From assembly GCA_963921795.1 (NCBI GenBank), contig OY997656.1, forward strand, positions 55,188,338-55,252,337: a DNA stretch of 64,000 nucleotides. Reading direction: 5' to 3'. Under the pieces are notes generated by a model. That model had not been told where the DNA came from. It did not search any database and worked only from the letters and a program-made list of their open reading frames with translations. A program made the translations under genes and the position numbers. Positions 53,913 through 64,000 of the stretch are shown piece after piece (positions within the stretch are counted from its first letter, which is position 1; the number at the start of each line of letters is the position of its first letter). Origin of the DNA: Nannobrachium achirus. Taxonomy: Eukaryota; Chordata; Actinopteri; Myctophiformes; Myctophidae.

Positions 53913-54782
53913 CAGAGGTGGGCAATTATTTTTTCCATGGGGCCACATGAACAACAGAAAATATTGTGGAGGGCTTGGGCCAAAAGGCAGTGCTCCCCGC
54001 AAACCAAACACACGGCTTTACCTCCAACTTCAGTAAATAAATACTTAGCAGTCCAATTGTTGTTGAAAACCCGGCATTCGGCATCGACTTTTCTTTTTTT
54101 AGCCACTTTTACTAATTTTGATGGGTACGGTAAGGCAGGTCGTCTTGACTTCCCAGACAGCACAGCGACATAACGCCGATGCCTACTCTCCCTCTGTAAC
54201 AATGTAGGCGCTATGTAGCGTTGGGAGCGTTTGCTCATTGGGAAGATGCATTTAAGTCGTCGCTGCGCGAACGAGGAGCTAAATTGGCCAGCAACGTCGC
54301 ACATGCATCTTCCCAATGAGCAAACGCTCCCGACGCTACATAGCGCCTACATTTTTAAAGAGGGAGCTACTAGGTCGCTGTGCTGTTGGGGTTGTGACTA
54401 GTCTGACCCCCTGCTTGTTATTGAGACAACATCCAATGATCACGCACACATGCTGATGTACGCATTGCGTCCATATGTACGTGAATAAAAAAAACTTCAA
54501 AATAAAAAGAAATGCAGCTTTAGTCCATGCTTGAGGTAAAATTGGAATATGTCTTTATTTTGTAATTTGCCATTAACCCTACAAGGGCCGGTCAGAGTGA
54601 ACCAAAGGGCCGCATACGCTGGTATTCCAACACTAAAACTAACCCTCACTCTAACCCTAACCCTAAACCTAACCTCAGTAACCGTGACGAGTAACTAACC
54701 TGCCGACGCTAGTCGGAACAGCGGCCCCTCTGCATATTGAGCGGACCCCTACGGCCCCCGGGCCACACAATGCCCAGGTCTG
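53913..54782 (-). mobile_element. Non-autonomous hAT-Charlie-like element
   Basis: CAGAGGTGGGCAATTATTTT on the left and GGGCCACACAATGCCCAGGTCTG on the right resemble Charlie-type ends. Flanks CCGTAGGA and CCTTAGGA are an 8-bp duplication with one mismatch. A telomere-like CTAACCC tract (54640-54672) with CTCAGTAACC and TGCCGACGC matches the one inside the 2860-3475 minisatellite. Confidence 0.85.
53986..54100 (-). pseudogene. Transposase N-terminal fragment, GTF2IRD2-like
   Basis: The minus strand reads KKRKVDAECRVFNNNWTAKY and LFTEVGGKAVCLVCGEHCL, the N-terminal zinc-binding segment of hAT transposases related to GTF2IRD2/ZBED proteins (KRKVDAE-R-F---W---Y-F-E--GK-VCL-C). The His half of the finger and the rest of the enzyme are absent. 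Confidence 0.8.
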
Positions 54783-55705
54783 CCTTAGGAGTATGTGCAT
54801 TGTGCAATGACCAATATGACACTCCCCGTCCAGCTTCCTTCCAGTGAACATGGGCCAATAGTGTTCGCATATAGACGCCCGGCAAAGCCGGGTTGCACCA
54901 CTGTGGATTTCAAACCTACAAACTCTGTGTTAATTCCATTTGTCAGACCCTTCAGTGGAGGGGACAGAATTGAATACGTCTCCAAATGGATGTTGGAAAA
55001 TTATAGCATTTTATATGTTGGATAATGGACGCGCGCCTGCAAGAGGTGAAGGACATGCGGTTACCATAGGCAGGTTTAGTTTGTAGCTCTGTTTTCCAAT
55101 GAAACTAAGTTTAAATGATCTCCTAAATGGGGTCCCTGCCATTAACCTTGGCAGGAAACAAAGCCAAAAGGAGCCATTTGAATTTCAGATATTCGTTTGT
55201 GCTTGAGTTCTGCACTCACGTAGATGCTCCCACTTTAAGGGCGATGCACACATAGCACAAATTTTAAGCCGAAATAAAATCCAGTTCGAGAGGGGTCCCT
55301 GACCCGATTTTATTTTGGCCCTATAAAAGTCCTTTCATACGAATGTGGATCGTGGCTCGCGGAGAAGTGGCTTGTAAATATTGGGTGTCCTTGACATGAA
55401 AATGTTTGTAAACCACTGCTTTAAAAAACAGCAGACATTGAAGTTTGACTGGCCTGCCCAAGGTGCTTGTTTCAGAAGGAGCGAGTGCATTCTCCAGCAG
55501 CGGCGCCAGACGCGACGTCGCCGATAACTGCTGACAACAGCAATCAATCCGCGGCACCGCCGCACGGACCGGCAGTGGACCGGCAGTCCACGGCACTGCA
55601 AACAACCCTCCCTCCCTGCCCCACATTTCTTTTTGATGATAAAGTAACGTTTTAGACCGCGACAGAGGCACCGGGCCGAGCATTGCGAAGTTCGCTTCAG
55701 CCGAC
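54783..55705. other. Unassigned sequence
   Basis: No gene recognised. GTAAACCACTGCTTTAAA at about 55409 may be a hAT tip. The minus-strand frame 55321-55683 shows no known domain. Confidence 0.45.
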
Positions 55706-56035
55706 TAAAGCCCTTTGCACACAGGCGCGTTTATCCGCACGGATAAAACGGACAATTTAATGTTTTTAAAAGAAAACAATGATTCTCTACGACCTCATGC
55801 ACACCGGATCCGAATTAACCATGCGACGAGTGGCTGCGGCCGTGCGTTTTTTTCTCGATCGAACCCAGTTCGATTTGTGCGTCTTGTCGCATGTGGTAAA
55901 AAACTCATCACTCCTTTTATGACTCCTTTTGGGATCCGCAGCGCCGATTCCGCACAGCATTGCACACCAAATCCAATGCGTTTTATTCATGCAGCAAACG
56001 GAAGAAACGCTACTGTCCTGTGTGCAAAGGGCTTA
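55706..56035. mobile_element. 330-bp MITE with AAGCCCTTTGCACACAGG ends
   Basis: AAAGCCCTTTGCACACAGG at the left and its complement CCTGTGTGCAAAGGGCTTA at the right. Internal GCGGATAAAACGGA/TCCGTTT motifs are also inverted. No coding capacity. Confidence 0.92.
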
Positions 56036-56719
56036 AGTGTCGTTTGAGCTGAATTCTGATAGGGACAGAATAGTAACAGAATAGTAGATAATGTTGTTGC
56101 TATGTGAGGCGCACTTCACAAAAAAAAGTGAATTATGCATTGGCCTTCAGAGGGGACAAATTACTCTTTCTTTCTTCCTTTCTTCCTTTCTTTCTATTTA
56201 TATATTTCTGTCCCTGAGTACCCAGTGGCACTGCAGTGAGAGACTGTATTTGATTTCACTACAAATACAAATACAAATACAAATTCTGCTGATGGCCACA
56301 AAACTAAACTTATAAAACACATAATTATTATTGATAATAAAGTTTTCTACCACTCCACAGGGGTGGGTGGCTGTCTGGATAACCATTTCAGAACTGTAAA
56401 CCAACCATGTTTTAAGTAAAGGGTTAGGTAGGGTTAGTAATAGTAAAAAGTGTGGGCGGCATGTGGGTTGTTGTTGCGGGCATACATTCAGAGCAACAAC
56501 CTGCAAGGAGGAGTTAATTACTGGACTTATTTGTGTTTTAAGAGTAACTCAGACCGCTGGGATGTTGATGTTGCTCTACTGGAGATCTCTACGCTCCTGT
56601 GTCACCTCAAGACCTCAGGGGGGACCCAACCAGAGGAGCCTCTTGTTGTTTATGGAGCAGGAGAGAGGAGTTTAGCCTTAGCCAAGAGGAGGAGATGGAC
56701 AGTGATTTGGCCAAAACTG
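56036..56719. other. Unassigned sequence with (TTTC)n
   Basis: TTTC/TTCC repeats at 56163-56196 and (ACAAAT)n at 56259-56283. No gene recognised. Confidence 0.5.
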
Positions 56720-56730
56720 CCGACCCGCCA

Positions 56731-57179
56731 GGTTACATGTCTCCATTCCGACATGTCTCCTTTCCGACATGTCTCCGTTCCGACAAGTCTCCGTTCCGAC
56801 ATGTCTCCGTTCCGACAAGTCTCCGTTCCGACATGTCTCCGTTCCGACATGTCTCCGTTCCGACAAGTCTCCGTTCCGACAAGTCTCCTTTCCGACATGT
56901 CTCCGTTCCGACATGTCTCCGTTCCGACAAGTCTCCTTTCCGACATGTCTCCGTTCCGACATGTCTCCTTTCCGACATGTCTCCTTTCCGACAAGTCTCC
57001 TTTCCGACATGTCTCCGTTCCGACATGTCTCCATTCCGACATGTCTCCTTTCCGACAAGTCTCCGTTCCGACATGTCTCCGTTCCGACATGTCCCTCTAA
57101 CCCTTACCCCAACCCTAACTTCTATGGAAGTGTTGCCACTCCGACAATAAGAAGTCAATGTCGGAATGGAGACATGTCC
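56731..57179. mobile_element. Transposon filled with a 16-bp minisatellite
   Basis: CCGACCCGCCA (11 bp) flanks both sides (56720-56730 and 57180-57190). Ends ACATGTCTCCATTCCGACAT and its complement are inverted. Between them are 22 tandem 16-bp units, (T/A)GTCTCC(G/T/A)TTCCGACA (56737-57088), that derive from the terminal repeat, then a telomere-like CTAACCC tract. A 9-11 bp duplication would suit a Mutator-type element; that assignment is tentative. Confidence 0.82.
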
Positions 57180-57513
57180 CCGACCCGCCATCGTAGGGTG
57201 TAGCGGTTCAGGGTCGAAACACCTGATGATCGATGGTTACCGCCTGAAGACATCAACACTTCCTGGCCAAGGCTTCATTCACCAAACGTGAATGAAGGAG
57301 AATTATTTACATTCTACAATTTACAATTTAGGCATTTAGCAAACACGTTTTATCCGGAGTGACTTACAGTGGGTGATATTATGTCATTAAAGCGGTGTGT
57401 TTCAATTGGGGCCTTTTGACCCAGAGACTTTCAGCTTTGAGGAAGTATCCGAAAATACACAGGGAAGACATATTTGCATATCATAACCACACCCGGTGGT
57501 CTATTAGAGTAAT
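57180..57513. other. Unassigned sequence
   Basis: Includes a TACATTCTACAATTTACAATTTAGGCATTTAGCA-type stretch seen in fish repeats. No gene. Confidence 0.45.
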
Positions 57514-58014
57514 GTTAAAGCTATACTGTGTAAGTTGCTCAACTAGTGGTCAGTAGCGTTATAGCAAACTGCGGTCGCGTCTGCTTTTTTCGGCCGTTTT
57601 TCGGCCGTTTTTCGCCGCGGACCGGGCCTTCAGACCACCGCGTCCGCCTCGCCTCGCCGAGACCTATCCATAGAGGTCTTTCGTGTCCCTCTACGAGCCT
57701 CGGTTGGGGAGATACATGCTAGACTCCTAGCCCATTGTAAACACTGCAGTGTATTTCCTGAAGAGCTCGGCAGTGTATGATCTGTGCTTTGATTGGCCGG
57801 TAGGGAGACACGTGTACAGAATGATGCATATGACGTAATTTTGCCGGGAAAAACAGCCCCGGTCACGGCCACCAGGGCTCAGTAGAACACATATAAAGAA
57901 AAGGCTTTGGGAGCTGAAATGAACAGAGTGGGTGTTCTAAAACTTTAGAGATTTAATAATTAGGACAATTTTAAGATTTGTTTTATTAAAAAAGTTACAT
58001 AGTATAGCTTTAAC
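57514..58014. mobile_element. MITE family D, second copy
   Basis: GTTAAAGCTATAC and GTATAGCTTTAAC are perfect 13-bp ends. Internal blocks match 8401-8841, with CGGCCGTTTTTCGGCC duplicated here. Confidence 0.88.
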
Positions 58015-58151
58015 GTCATAGACACATACACAACAGAAACATGTACAAAACTATGGCACCACCTCTTTAAAGAGCATGAGCGACGCTTTTTGACGGGTCC
58101 TCAGCGTTAAAAGACAATTAAGCTAAAGTATCTCCTGCAGCCCCACACTGT

Positions 58152-58221
<70 letters not shown>

Positions 58222-58225
58222 ACAC

Positions 58226-58305
<80 letters not shown>

Positions 58306-58495
58306 AAACCTGTCCACCATCCACTTACAGCCTGTTGTGTTCCACTGGGAGAACTCATTTCTGTGTTTAATTCCCCGAGGAGAGACAGGTGTTGGTGTGT
58401 TGTTATGTTTCATTGTGCCTGTGTTTGTGTGTGTGTGTGTGTGTGCGTGCGTGCGTGTGTGTGTGAGAGTTTGCATGCATCCGTTTGTGTGAATT

Positions 58496-58522
<27 letters not shown>
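58152..58522. repeat. (CA)n, (GT)n and (GA)n microsatellites
   Basis: CA tract of about 150 bp (58152-58301) with GAGA and CGCA interruptions, GT/GCGT at 58427-58463, GA at 58497-58523. Confidence 0.97.
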
Positions 58523-58530
<8 letters not shown>

Positions 58531-58870
58531 CAGACATACATGTGGTGTTGCCTGGCCCGGCGCCTCAGACAGTGGGAGATTTCTTTTTTTTTTTAAACAG
58601 ACTTATTTCCGAGCGTCTCTGCCAGTCCCAGAGGACAGCTAGCTGGCGTTCTGTCTCACCTTGGATGTGAGGGAAACACATTCCTCCTCCTCTCTGGCTC
58701 GGGTCACTTCTCAAACACCAAAATAAAATAAAATCATACTTTATCAGAGGCAAATATTGCACTTTTACTCCACTAGTTATGTTGCCGCTTTAGATCATGA
58801 CAATACATGTATTTACCACTTCAAAACTTTATAGGTCAAGTTTATTCTAAAACAAATAAATTAAAAATCA
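58523..58870. other. Non-coding region with hAT MITE remnant
   Basis: GCACTTTTACTCCACTAGT at about 58758 is a remnant of the family at 49083-50055. Confidence 0.5.
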
Positions 58871-60490
58871 AACCTCGGTTCGAAGTGAAGCGGTGAACTT
58901 TTATTCTGTGTTCTAGAGTTATGAACTCTGTGATCTATACATTCTTTATATATTCTGAATTCTACATTCTTTATATATTCTGAATGAATGAAGGATTTTA
59001 TCTGGAGGGCCGAATTATCATGTGAAGCTTGACCAATCCTCAAAGTATCCAATCATCAGACCGGTAGGGACACTAGGCTACTCACATATTCTGGACGTAC
59101 AGGACAGATAAAACCTGTTCATTCTGAACTGAAATGGCCATATGTGGACATGGGACACACATTTTGCTTTTTGAAAAAGCCTATTCATTCTGGACTGATA
59201 TTCTGGACGTACGGGACAGATAAAACCTGTTCATTCTGGACTGAAATGACCATATATGGACATGAGGTGACAGACATTTTGTTTTCGAAAAAGCCTGTTC
59301 ATTCTGGACTGAAATGACCATATATGGGCGTGGGACACATAAAGCCACTCATTGGAAGCGGTTTTCACCGCTTCAAAAAAATGACCTTACAAAGGCAGAG
59401 CCCTTAGCCAATGAGGAGCAGCGTTCTTGATGACATCACTACCAGAGTGGGAATACGTAGGGAATCAATGGGAGTGGGAATCAATAGGGAATCAATTGGT
59501 CGAGCTTCACATGACAGTTAGCTTACTGCTGAATATAGTCAGCAACCGTCAGCAACCACACTTGCAATTTCAAATTTCATCCTTCTAATTATTATTAGTA
59601 AGTGTGGTTGCCCAAAGGGCAACACACCATAGTTCTGGGGAAACTTTATTCCGGATAAACCTTTCCGCTGCCACTGGAAATTGATGGAAAGTGACATCAC
59701 TGAATCTGATTGTAGTTGAGATGCATTTGGAATTCAATGAGGGAAAGTGCAATAGGCCCTATGCACAGCAGCCATTTTGGATGGTCTTCTCACTTCCTGC
59801 AAAGGTGTTACCAATGATACTAATGAAGGCTCTGTTCCATTTCATGTTGCACAGTGGTTCTCAAACCTTTTACGCCTGCATTTAGTTCCATTTGAACACT
59901 CTCAGAGTAACAACTTTTAAGGGGTCATTTGAAACCCCCAAGGAAGCATGAGGGTCCCTGGGCCACAATTGAGACCCCCTGGTGTAGCAGAGTGTTTCTA
60001 GTGAGCCAACATGCACAATATCAGCACCCTGACTCTGTTTGAGCAGAATGGAACAGAGCCTTCATTAGTATTGGCAACACCTCTGAAGGCAGTGAGAGGA
60101 CCATCCAACTTCTAGCCAAAATGGCATCTGTGCATAGAGCCTATTGGAATTCAGTGGGGTTTTCTTTTTTTGTTGGGATACCTATTTTATCCAATCAGGA
60201 GAGAGAACTTGCACAGAATACAGATTAAACTAGAAAAGATGAAATTGGAAATTACAAGTGTGGTTGCTGACGTTTGCTGACGTGACTCTGCAGTAAGCTA
60301 ACTGTCATGTGAAGCTCGACCAATTGATTCCCTATTGATTCCCACTCCCATTGATTCCCTGTTGATTCCCTATCCCATTGATTCCCTACTGATTCCCACT
60401 CCCTTTGATTCCCTATTGATTCCCTATCCCGGACAGAAGTCTGTCTGTCTGTCAATTCCCGGAAAAGTTACCCTAGAAATAAATAAAGTT
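58871..60490. mobile_element. Large foldback with nested foldback E relative
   Basis: The outer arms (59485-59580: CAATTGGTCGAGCTTCACAT, CAGTTAGCTTACTGC, GTCAGCAACCACACTTG) are mirrored at 60240-60345. The inner pair about 59765-59840 and 60040-60115 (GGTGTTACCAATGATACTAA, GAAGGCTCTGTTCCATT) mirrors too and resembles foldback E. The right flank holds a TGATTCCC(T/A) repeat. The left flank has CCATATATGG copies (59259, 59326) and GAAGCGGTTTTCACCGCTTC, an 8-bp-stem palindrome (59355). Confidence 0.75.
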
Positions 60491-60806
60491 TCCCCAGGAC
60501 TATAAACCACACTAACAAGTGAAATCTGAAGTGATGACACAAATACATGAGCAGACACATTTAGAACTGGAACACAATATTTTCTGTTCCTTAACTGTTC
60601 TGCTGCCCTTGACGATCCTCACCGTCATTAAAACCGGTTACTACACGACGCCATTGACAGCGCTCACTGTCAATCTTACTGTATTTACAGTAAATGTATT
60701 AATACTTACAGTATGTAGCTACGGTTGCGGCCACATCGGTAATGTCCGCGATTTGTTTAAAACGCACGTTGTACGTGCACGCGAAGTGAAGCTCCTCCAT
60801 GTTAAG
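60491..60806. other. Unassigned sequence 3' of the zinc-finger gene
   Basis: No gene seen. The segment near 60797 (TCCATGTTAAGTCAATGGAG) includes the truncation point of the zinc-finger array. Confidence 0.5.
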
Positions 60807-62183
60807 TCAATGGAGAGGCCCATGTAACATACTGAAACTCTTGTCACATTGTTTACAGTGGAAAGCCTTTTCTTTGGTGTGGACAAGCTGGTGTGTCTTC
60901 AAGTGAGTAATTTGACTGAAACTCTTGCCACACAGTTTACAATGGAAAGGTTTTTCTCCTGTGTGGACAAGCTGGTGTGTCTTCAGGTTTTGTAACAGAC
61001 TGAAACTCCTGTCACATTGTTTACAGTGGAAAGCCTTTTCTTTGGTGTGGACAAGCTGGTGTGTCTTCAAGTGAGAAATGAGACGGAAACTCTTGCCACA
61101 CAGTAGTTTACAACGGAAAGGTTTTTCTCCTGTGTGGATACGCTGGTGTGTCTTCAGGTTTTGTAACATACTGAAACTCTTGTCACATTGTTTACAGTGG
61201 AAAGCTTTTTCTCCCGTGTGGACAAGCTGATGTCTCTTCAACTGAGAAATGCGACTGAAACTCTTGCCACACAGTTTACAGTGGAAAGGTTTTTCGCCGG
61301 TGTGGACACGCTGGTGTGTCTTCAGGGATTGCAACACCCTGAAACCCTTGTCACATTGTTTACAATAGAAAGGTTTTTCTCCGGTGTGGATACGCATGTT
61401 TACCTTCAGGTCATCTGACTGACTGAAACTCTTGCCACACAGTTTACAGTGGAAAGGTTTTTCGCTGGTGTGGATCCTCATGTGTGCCTTCAGAGGACCT
61501 GACTGACTGAAACTCTTGCCACACAGTTTACAGTGGAAAGGTTTTTCGCCGGTGTGGATACGCAGGTGTGTCTTCAAGGATTGCAACAGACTGAAACTCT
61601 TGTCACATTGCTTACAATGGAAAGGTTGTTCTCCGGTGTGGATACGCAGGTGTTTCTTCAAATGATATGACTGTCTGAAGGTCTTGCCACACTGTTTACA
61701 GTGGGAAGGTTTTTCTCCCGTGTGGACAAGCTGGTGTTTATTCAAGTGAGAAATCTGACTGAAACTCCTGCCACACAGTTCACAGTGGAAAGGTTTCTCC
61801 CCAGTGTGGATACGCTGGTGTGTCTTCAGGGCTTGTAAGAGACCGAAACTCTTGCCACACAGTTTACAGTGGAAAGGTTTTTCACCCGTGTGGACAAGCT
61901 GGTGCTTCTTCAGGGCTTGTATCAGACTGAAACTCTTGTCACATTGTGTACAGCGGAAAGGTTTTTCACCCGTGTGGACACGCTGGTGGTTCTTCAAGTT
62001 AGAAATGTGACTGAAACCTTTGTCACATTGTTTACAGACGTGCGTTTTCGTTCCCGTGTCAGTCGGACGACGTCTCTTTACCTCCGGTGGAGTTGAAGTC
62101 CTGGAGGACGGTTGACTGCTGTAAGCCCATGGTTCTTCCGGGTTTCCTTGCTGCTGGCTCGTTGGCGGGAACAGCGGGTCCAT
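60807..62183 (-). CDS. C2H2 zinc-finger protein, 14 fingers plus a truncated 15th
   Basis: Start at MDPLFPPTSQQQGNPEEPWA, the first ATG; TTGCAG 13-18 bp upstream may be a splice acceptor, so an upstream exon is possible. A 45-residue leader (Ser/Pro-rich, KRRRP basic patch) is followed by C2H2 fingers of 28 residues joined by TGEKPF linkers. Fingers mostly alternate between a CKQCDKSFS-LQ type and a CKLCGKSFSQI type, indicating growth by two-finger duplications. Three are abnormal: finger 8 has Asn for its first His (LKVNMRIH), finger 12 has an extra Leu (CKLLCGKSF), and finger 15 stops after KSFSMLHGPLH without histidines. No KRAB, BTB or SCAN domain. Expected to be a nuclear DNA-binding factor; target unknown. 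The single large finger exon is typical of fish ZNF genes. Confidence 0.9.
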   Translation of the reverse strand: MDPLFPPTSQQQGNPEEPWAYSSQPSSRTSTPPEVKRRRPTDTGTKTHVCKQCDKGFSHISNLKNHQRVHTGEKPFRCTQCDKSFSLIQALKKHQLVHTGEKPFHCKLCGKSFGLLQALKTHQRIHTGEKPFHCELCGRSFSQISHLNKHQLVHTGEKPSHCKQCGKTFRQSYHLKKHLRIHTGEQPFHCKQCDKSFSLLQSLKTHLRIHTGEKPFHCKLCGKSFSQSGPLKAHMRIHTSEKPFHCKLCGKSFSQSDDLKVNMRIHTGEKPFYCKQCDKGFRVLQSLKTHQRVHTGEKPFHCKLCGKSFSRISQLKRHQLVHTGEKAFHCKQCDKSFSMLQNLKTHQRIHTGEKPFRCKLLCGKSFRLISHLKTHQLVHTKEKAFHCKQCDRSFSLLQNLKTHQLVHTGEKPFHCKLCGKSFSQITHLKTHQLVHTKEKAFHCKQCDKSFSMLHGPLH

Positions 62184-62636
62184 GGTCAAAGCTGCTGCAA
62201 TGCATGGGCTGCAATGGTCAAGGAATGTAATTATTTGTGTGACCTGACGATCACAGATTGGTCACAGGGCAATTACCAGCTGAAGTGAATATCAAATCGA
62301 TGTATCTTTGAGTGGGATAGTCCCTCTTGTAGGTGATGAAGGCCTCCTCGATGTTTCTCATCAGACTGTCGTTCAGACGGTGCAGTCTGGTTTTAAGCAG
62401 AGCTGATTCAAAGCTCACGTCGTCATTGTGTTGTCACTATGATGTCAGCCGTGACCAAATATGGAGTTCCATGTCCGTTACTGAGTCTATGAATGTCTGT
62501 ATGTGTGTCTTTGTTTGTGTGTTTATGCCTGTAGCCAATCATGGGTTAAGGGCCATGGGCCAATCAGAGAGAGGAAAAGGGTGACGTTATAATATCGAGG
62601 CATACATAAGGGCCACAAGAGGGGAAAGAAATCAAA
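62184..62636. other. Upstream region of the zinc-finger gene
   Basis: Contains the probable acceptor and possible intron of the minus-strand gene. CCAATCAGAG and GACGTTATAA occur near 62560-62592. No exon identified. Confidence 0.45.
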
Positions 62637-63320
62637 GTGAAGTGAAGCGGTGAATTTTTATGTGTTTTATGTGTTTCATGTGTTCTAGAGCTATGAAATC
62701 TGTGTTCTAGATCTATACATTCTGTGTTCTTCTTCTTTCGTGTATCATCGTGCTTGATGATTGGTTGACGACATTTTATTTCACAAGATTTCTTGTTACT
62801 TAGGGGAGGCCATGGGGCTGGCTGTCGTCTTCTCCCCCTTGCTGACGTCGGCTTGAGTGTGTTCTAGATCTATACTTTCTATGTGCTTTAGTTCTATATT
62901 TTTATGAATTCTGAATGAGTGAATGATTTTGTCTGGAGGGCCAAATTGTTATGTGAAGCTTGGCCAATCCTCAATTGGTCAAGCATGCACGGGACATGTA
63001 CGGGACAGACATAATTGACCAATCAGATTGGGGGGACATGTACGGGACAGACAAAATTGACCAATCAGATTGGGGGGACATGTACGGGACAGACATAATT
63101 GACCAATCAGATTGGGGGGACATGTACGGGACAGACATAATTGACCAATCAGATTGGGGGGACATGTACGGGACAGACATAATTGACCAATCAGATTGGG
63201 GGGACATGTACGGGACAGACAAAGCCACACCTTGGAAGCGGCTTTCACCGCTTCAAAAAGAGGAGATTGCTTTGATCCAAAGTCTGTGGGGAAAGAGTGG
63301 AGCAGGTGACCTCTTATAGG
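62637..63320. repeat. Copy of the 58.9-kb repeat containing a CCAAT array
   Basis: GAAGTGAAGCGGTGAA, GTTCTAGAGCTATGAA and GGAGGGCCAAATTGTTATGT match 58884-59040 in order. The 42-bp array lies inside. GGAAGCGGCTTTCACCGCTTC closes it at 63232. Confidence 0.75.
62991..63224. repeat. 42-bp tandem array of CCAATCAGATTGG dyads
   Basis: Five full units: GGGACAGAC(A)TAATTGACC and AATCAGATTGGGGGGACATGTAC. Each holds CCAATCAGATTGG, a CCAAT box and an inverted ATTGG three bases apart. The unit length is a multiple of three, so frames stay open on both strands; those frames are not genes. Confidence 0.95.
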
Positions 63321-64000
63321 TATTTCGTAGGGGTGTAACGATATAGTAACTGAATCAAAAAATGTACTTTAATTTGCAATGATCTACTATATCGTTTGCA
63401 AAAGCAAAACATCAGAACCGTTTTGGCTTGGTATCGTATTGTTTTAAAATGCGATAATCGGTATCGAATCGTTTTGCAAAGCAAATAATTGATTGTATGG
63501 AAACTAAGTATTTGTGCCTTGTAATTGGCCATTTTAAGAGGGAAAATGAAAAAGAGGGGTCAGTCCTGCCACTCAGGACAAGGTGGTCCTGCAGCTTAAA
63601 ATGATCTGAAAGCCTGGCAGAAATGACTGGGGCTCTGTATTCAGGAGGGAACATTCTGCCTCAAACCTTTTGAACTCTTTTAGTGCTAAAACCGAATATT
63701 TTCGGTTCTTTTTGAAGCGGTGAAAGCCGCTTCCAATGAGTGGCTTTGTGTGTCCCACGCCCATATATGGTCATTTCAGTCCAGAATGAACAGGTTTTTT
63801 TCAAAAACAAAATGTGTGTTTCATGTCCATATATGGTCATTTCAGTCCAGAATGAACTGTTTTTTTCAAAAACAAAATGTCTGTCACCTCATGTCCATAT
63901 ATGGTCATTTCAGTCCAGAATAAACAATATGATATTAACTAGAAATACTGTTCCTACGAAACAGTGTGGGCTCGCTCGTGACTATATTCTGCAGCGTGCT
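63321..64000. other. Non-coding region with MITE tip and CCATATATGG repeats
   Basis: TAGGGGTGTAACGATATAG at about 63328 is a hAT-type MITE start, with TATCG motifs to 63470. Three units with CCATATATGGTCATTTCAGT and CCAGAATGAAC (63762, 63827, 63894) are the reverse complement of the repeat at 59100-59340. Confidence 0.65.

Noticed and set aside
56450-57203. Frames up to 216 codons with SPFRHVSVPTCLRSDM repeats
   Set aside because: The 16-bp unit lacks stops in all six frames, so open length carries no evidence of coding.
62960-63319. 119-codon frame with DMYGTDIIDQSDWG repeats
   Set aside because: The 42-bp unit is a multiple of three and open on both strands; better explained as a minisatellite.

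Overview
The window looks like a stretch of teleost fish nuclear genome. The evidence is a very high density of CA/GT and GA/CT microsatellites, fish-type hAT, PIF/Harbinger and LINE elements, many short inverted-repeat transposons with 8-bp target duplications, an intron-containing SET-domain gene, a C2H2 zinc-finger gene, and pseudogene pieces of the animal genes mrps27 and dnmt3. I saw no bacterial operon, CRISPR array, rRNA or convincing tRNA gene. Species cannot be read from the sequence.

Layout. 0.1-3.7 kb: microsatellites, a 37-bp array of CCATATATGG motifs, an array resembling RFX X-boxes, and a foldback minisatellite. 4-14 kb: dispersed MITEs, LINE tails and a 1 kb transposon nested in a foldback. 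14.5-23 kb: a hammerhead-like motif, a 44-bp array, candidate exons of unrecognised genes, a Harbinger fragment, a C2H2 fragment, a homeobox helix-3 fragment and an mrps27 pseudogene. 23.4-27.6 kb: a GC-rich 351-codon gene and a broken gene of an unrecognised family (called P1 here), split by a hAT-like insertion. 29-32 kb: a nearly full-length LINE ORF. 33-38.3 kb: dnmt3 fragments, duplicated exon-like segments, a GC-rich inverted repeat and a decayed zinc-finger gene. 40.8-42.9 kb: a KMT5A-like SET exon, a P1 relative on the opposite strand, and a promoter plus first exon. 43-50 kb: two solo LTR-like elements and several MITEs. 50.4-53.9 kb: a complete-looking hAT transposon with transposase. 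56.7-64 kb: a 16-bp minisatellite transposon, large foldbacks, a 14-finger C2H2 gene on the minus strand and a CCAAT-dyad array.

Most of the sequence is transposon-derived. Genes that may still be expressed are the C2H2 protein (60.8-62.2 kb), the 351-aa acidic/proline-rich protein (23.8 kb) and perhaps the SET gene. The two observations I find most unusual are: (1) an apparent intron in the hAT transposase made almost entirely of a LINE 3' end, flanked by ACAGG duplications, so that splicing would restore the uninterrupted reading frame; and (2) a short hairpin (AGCAGATCTACAAGCTCACA and its complement) recurring about 20 times, inside several unrelated element families. A third is a regulatory-looking sequence shared by the P1/351-aa locus at 23 kb and the SET/P1-relative locus at 42 kb, which suggests both descend from one multi-gene mobile or virus-like element. 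That last point is inference.
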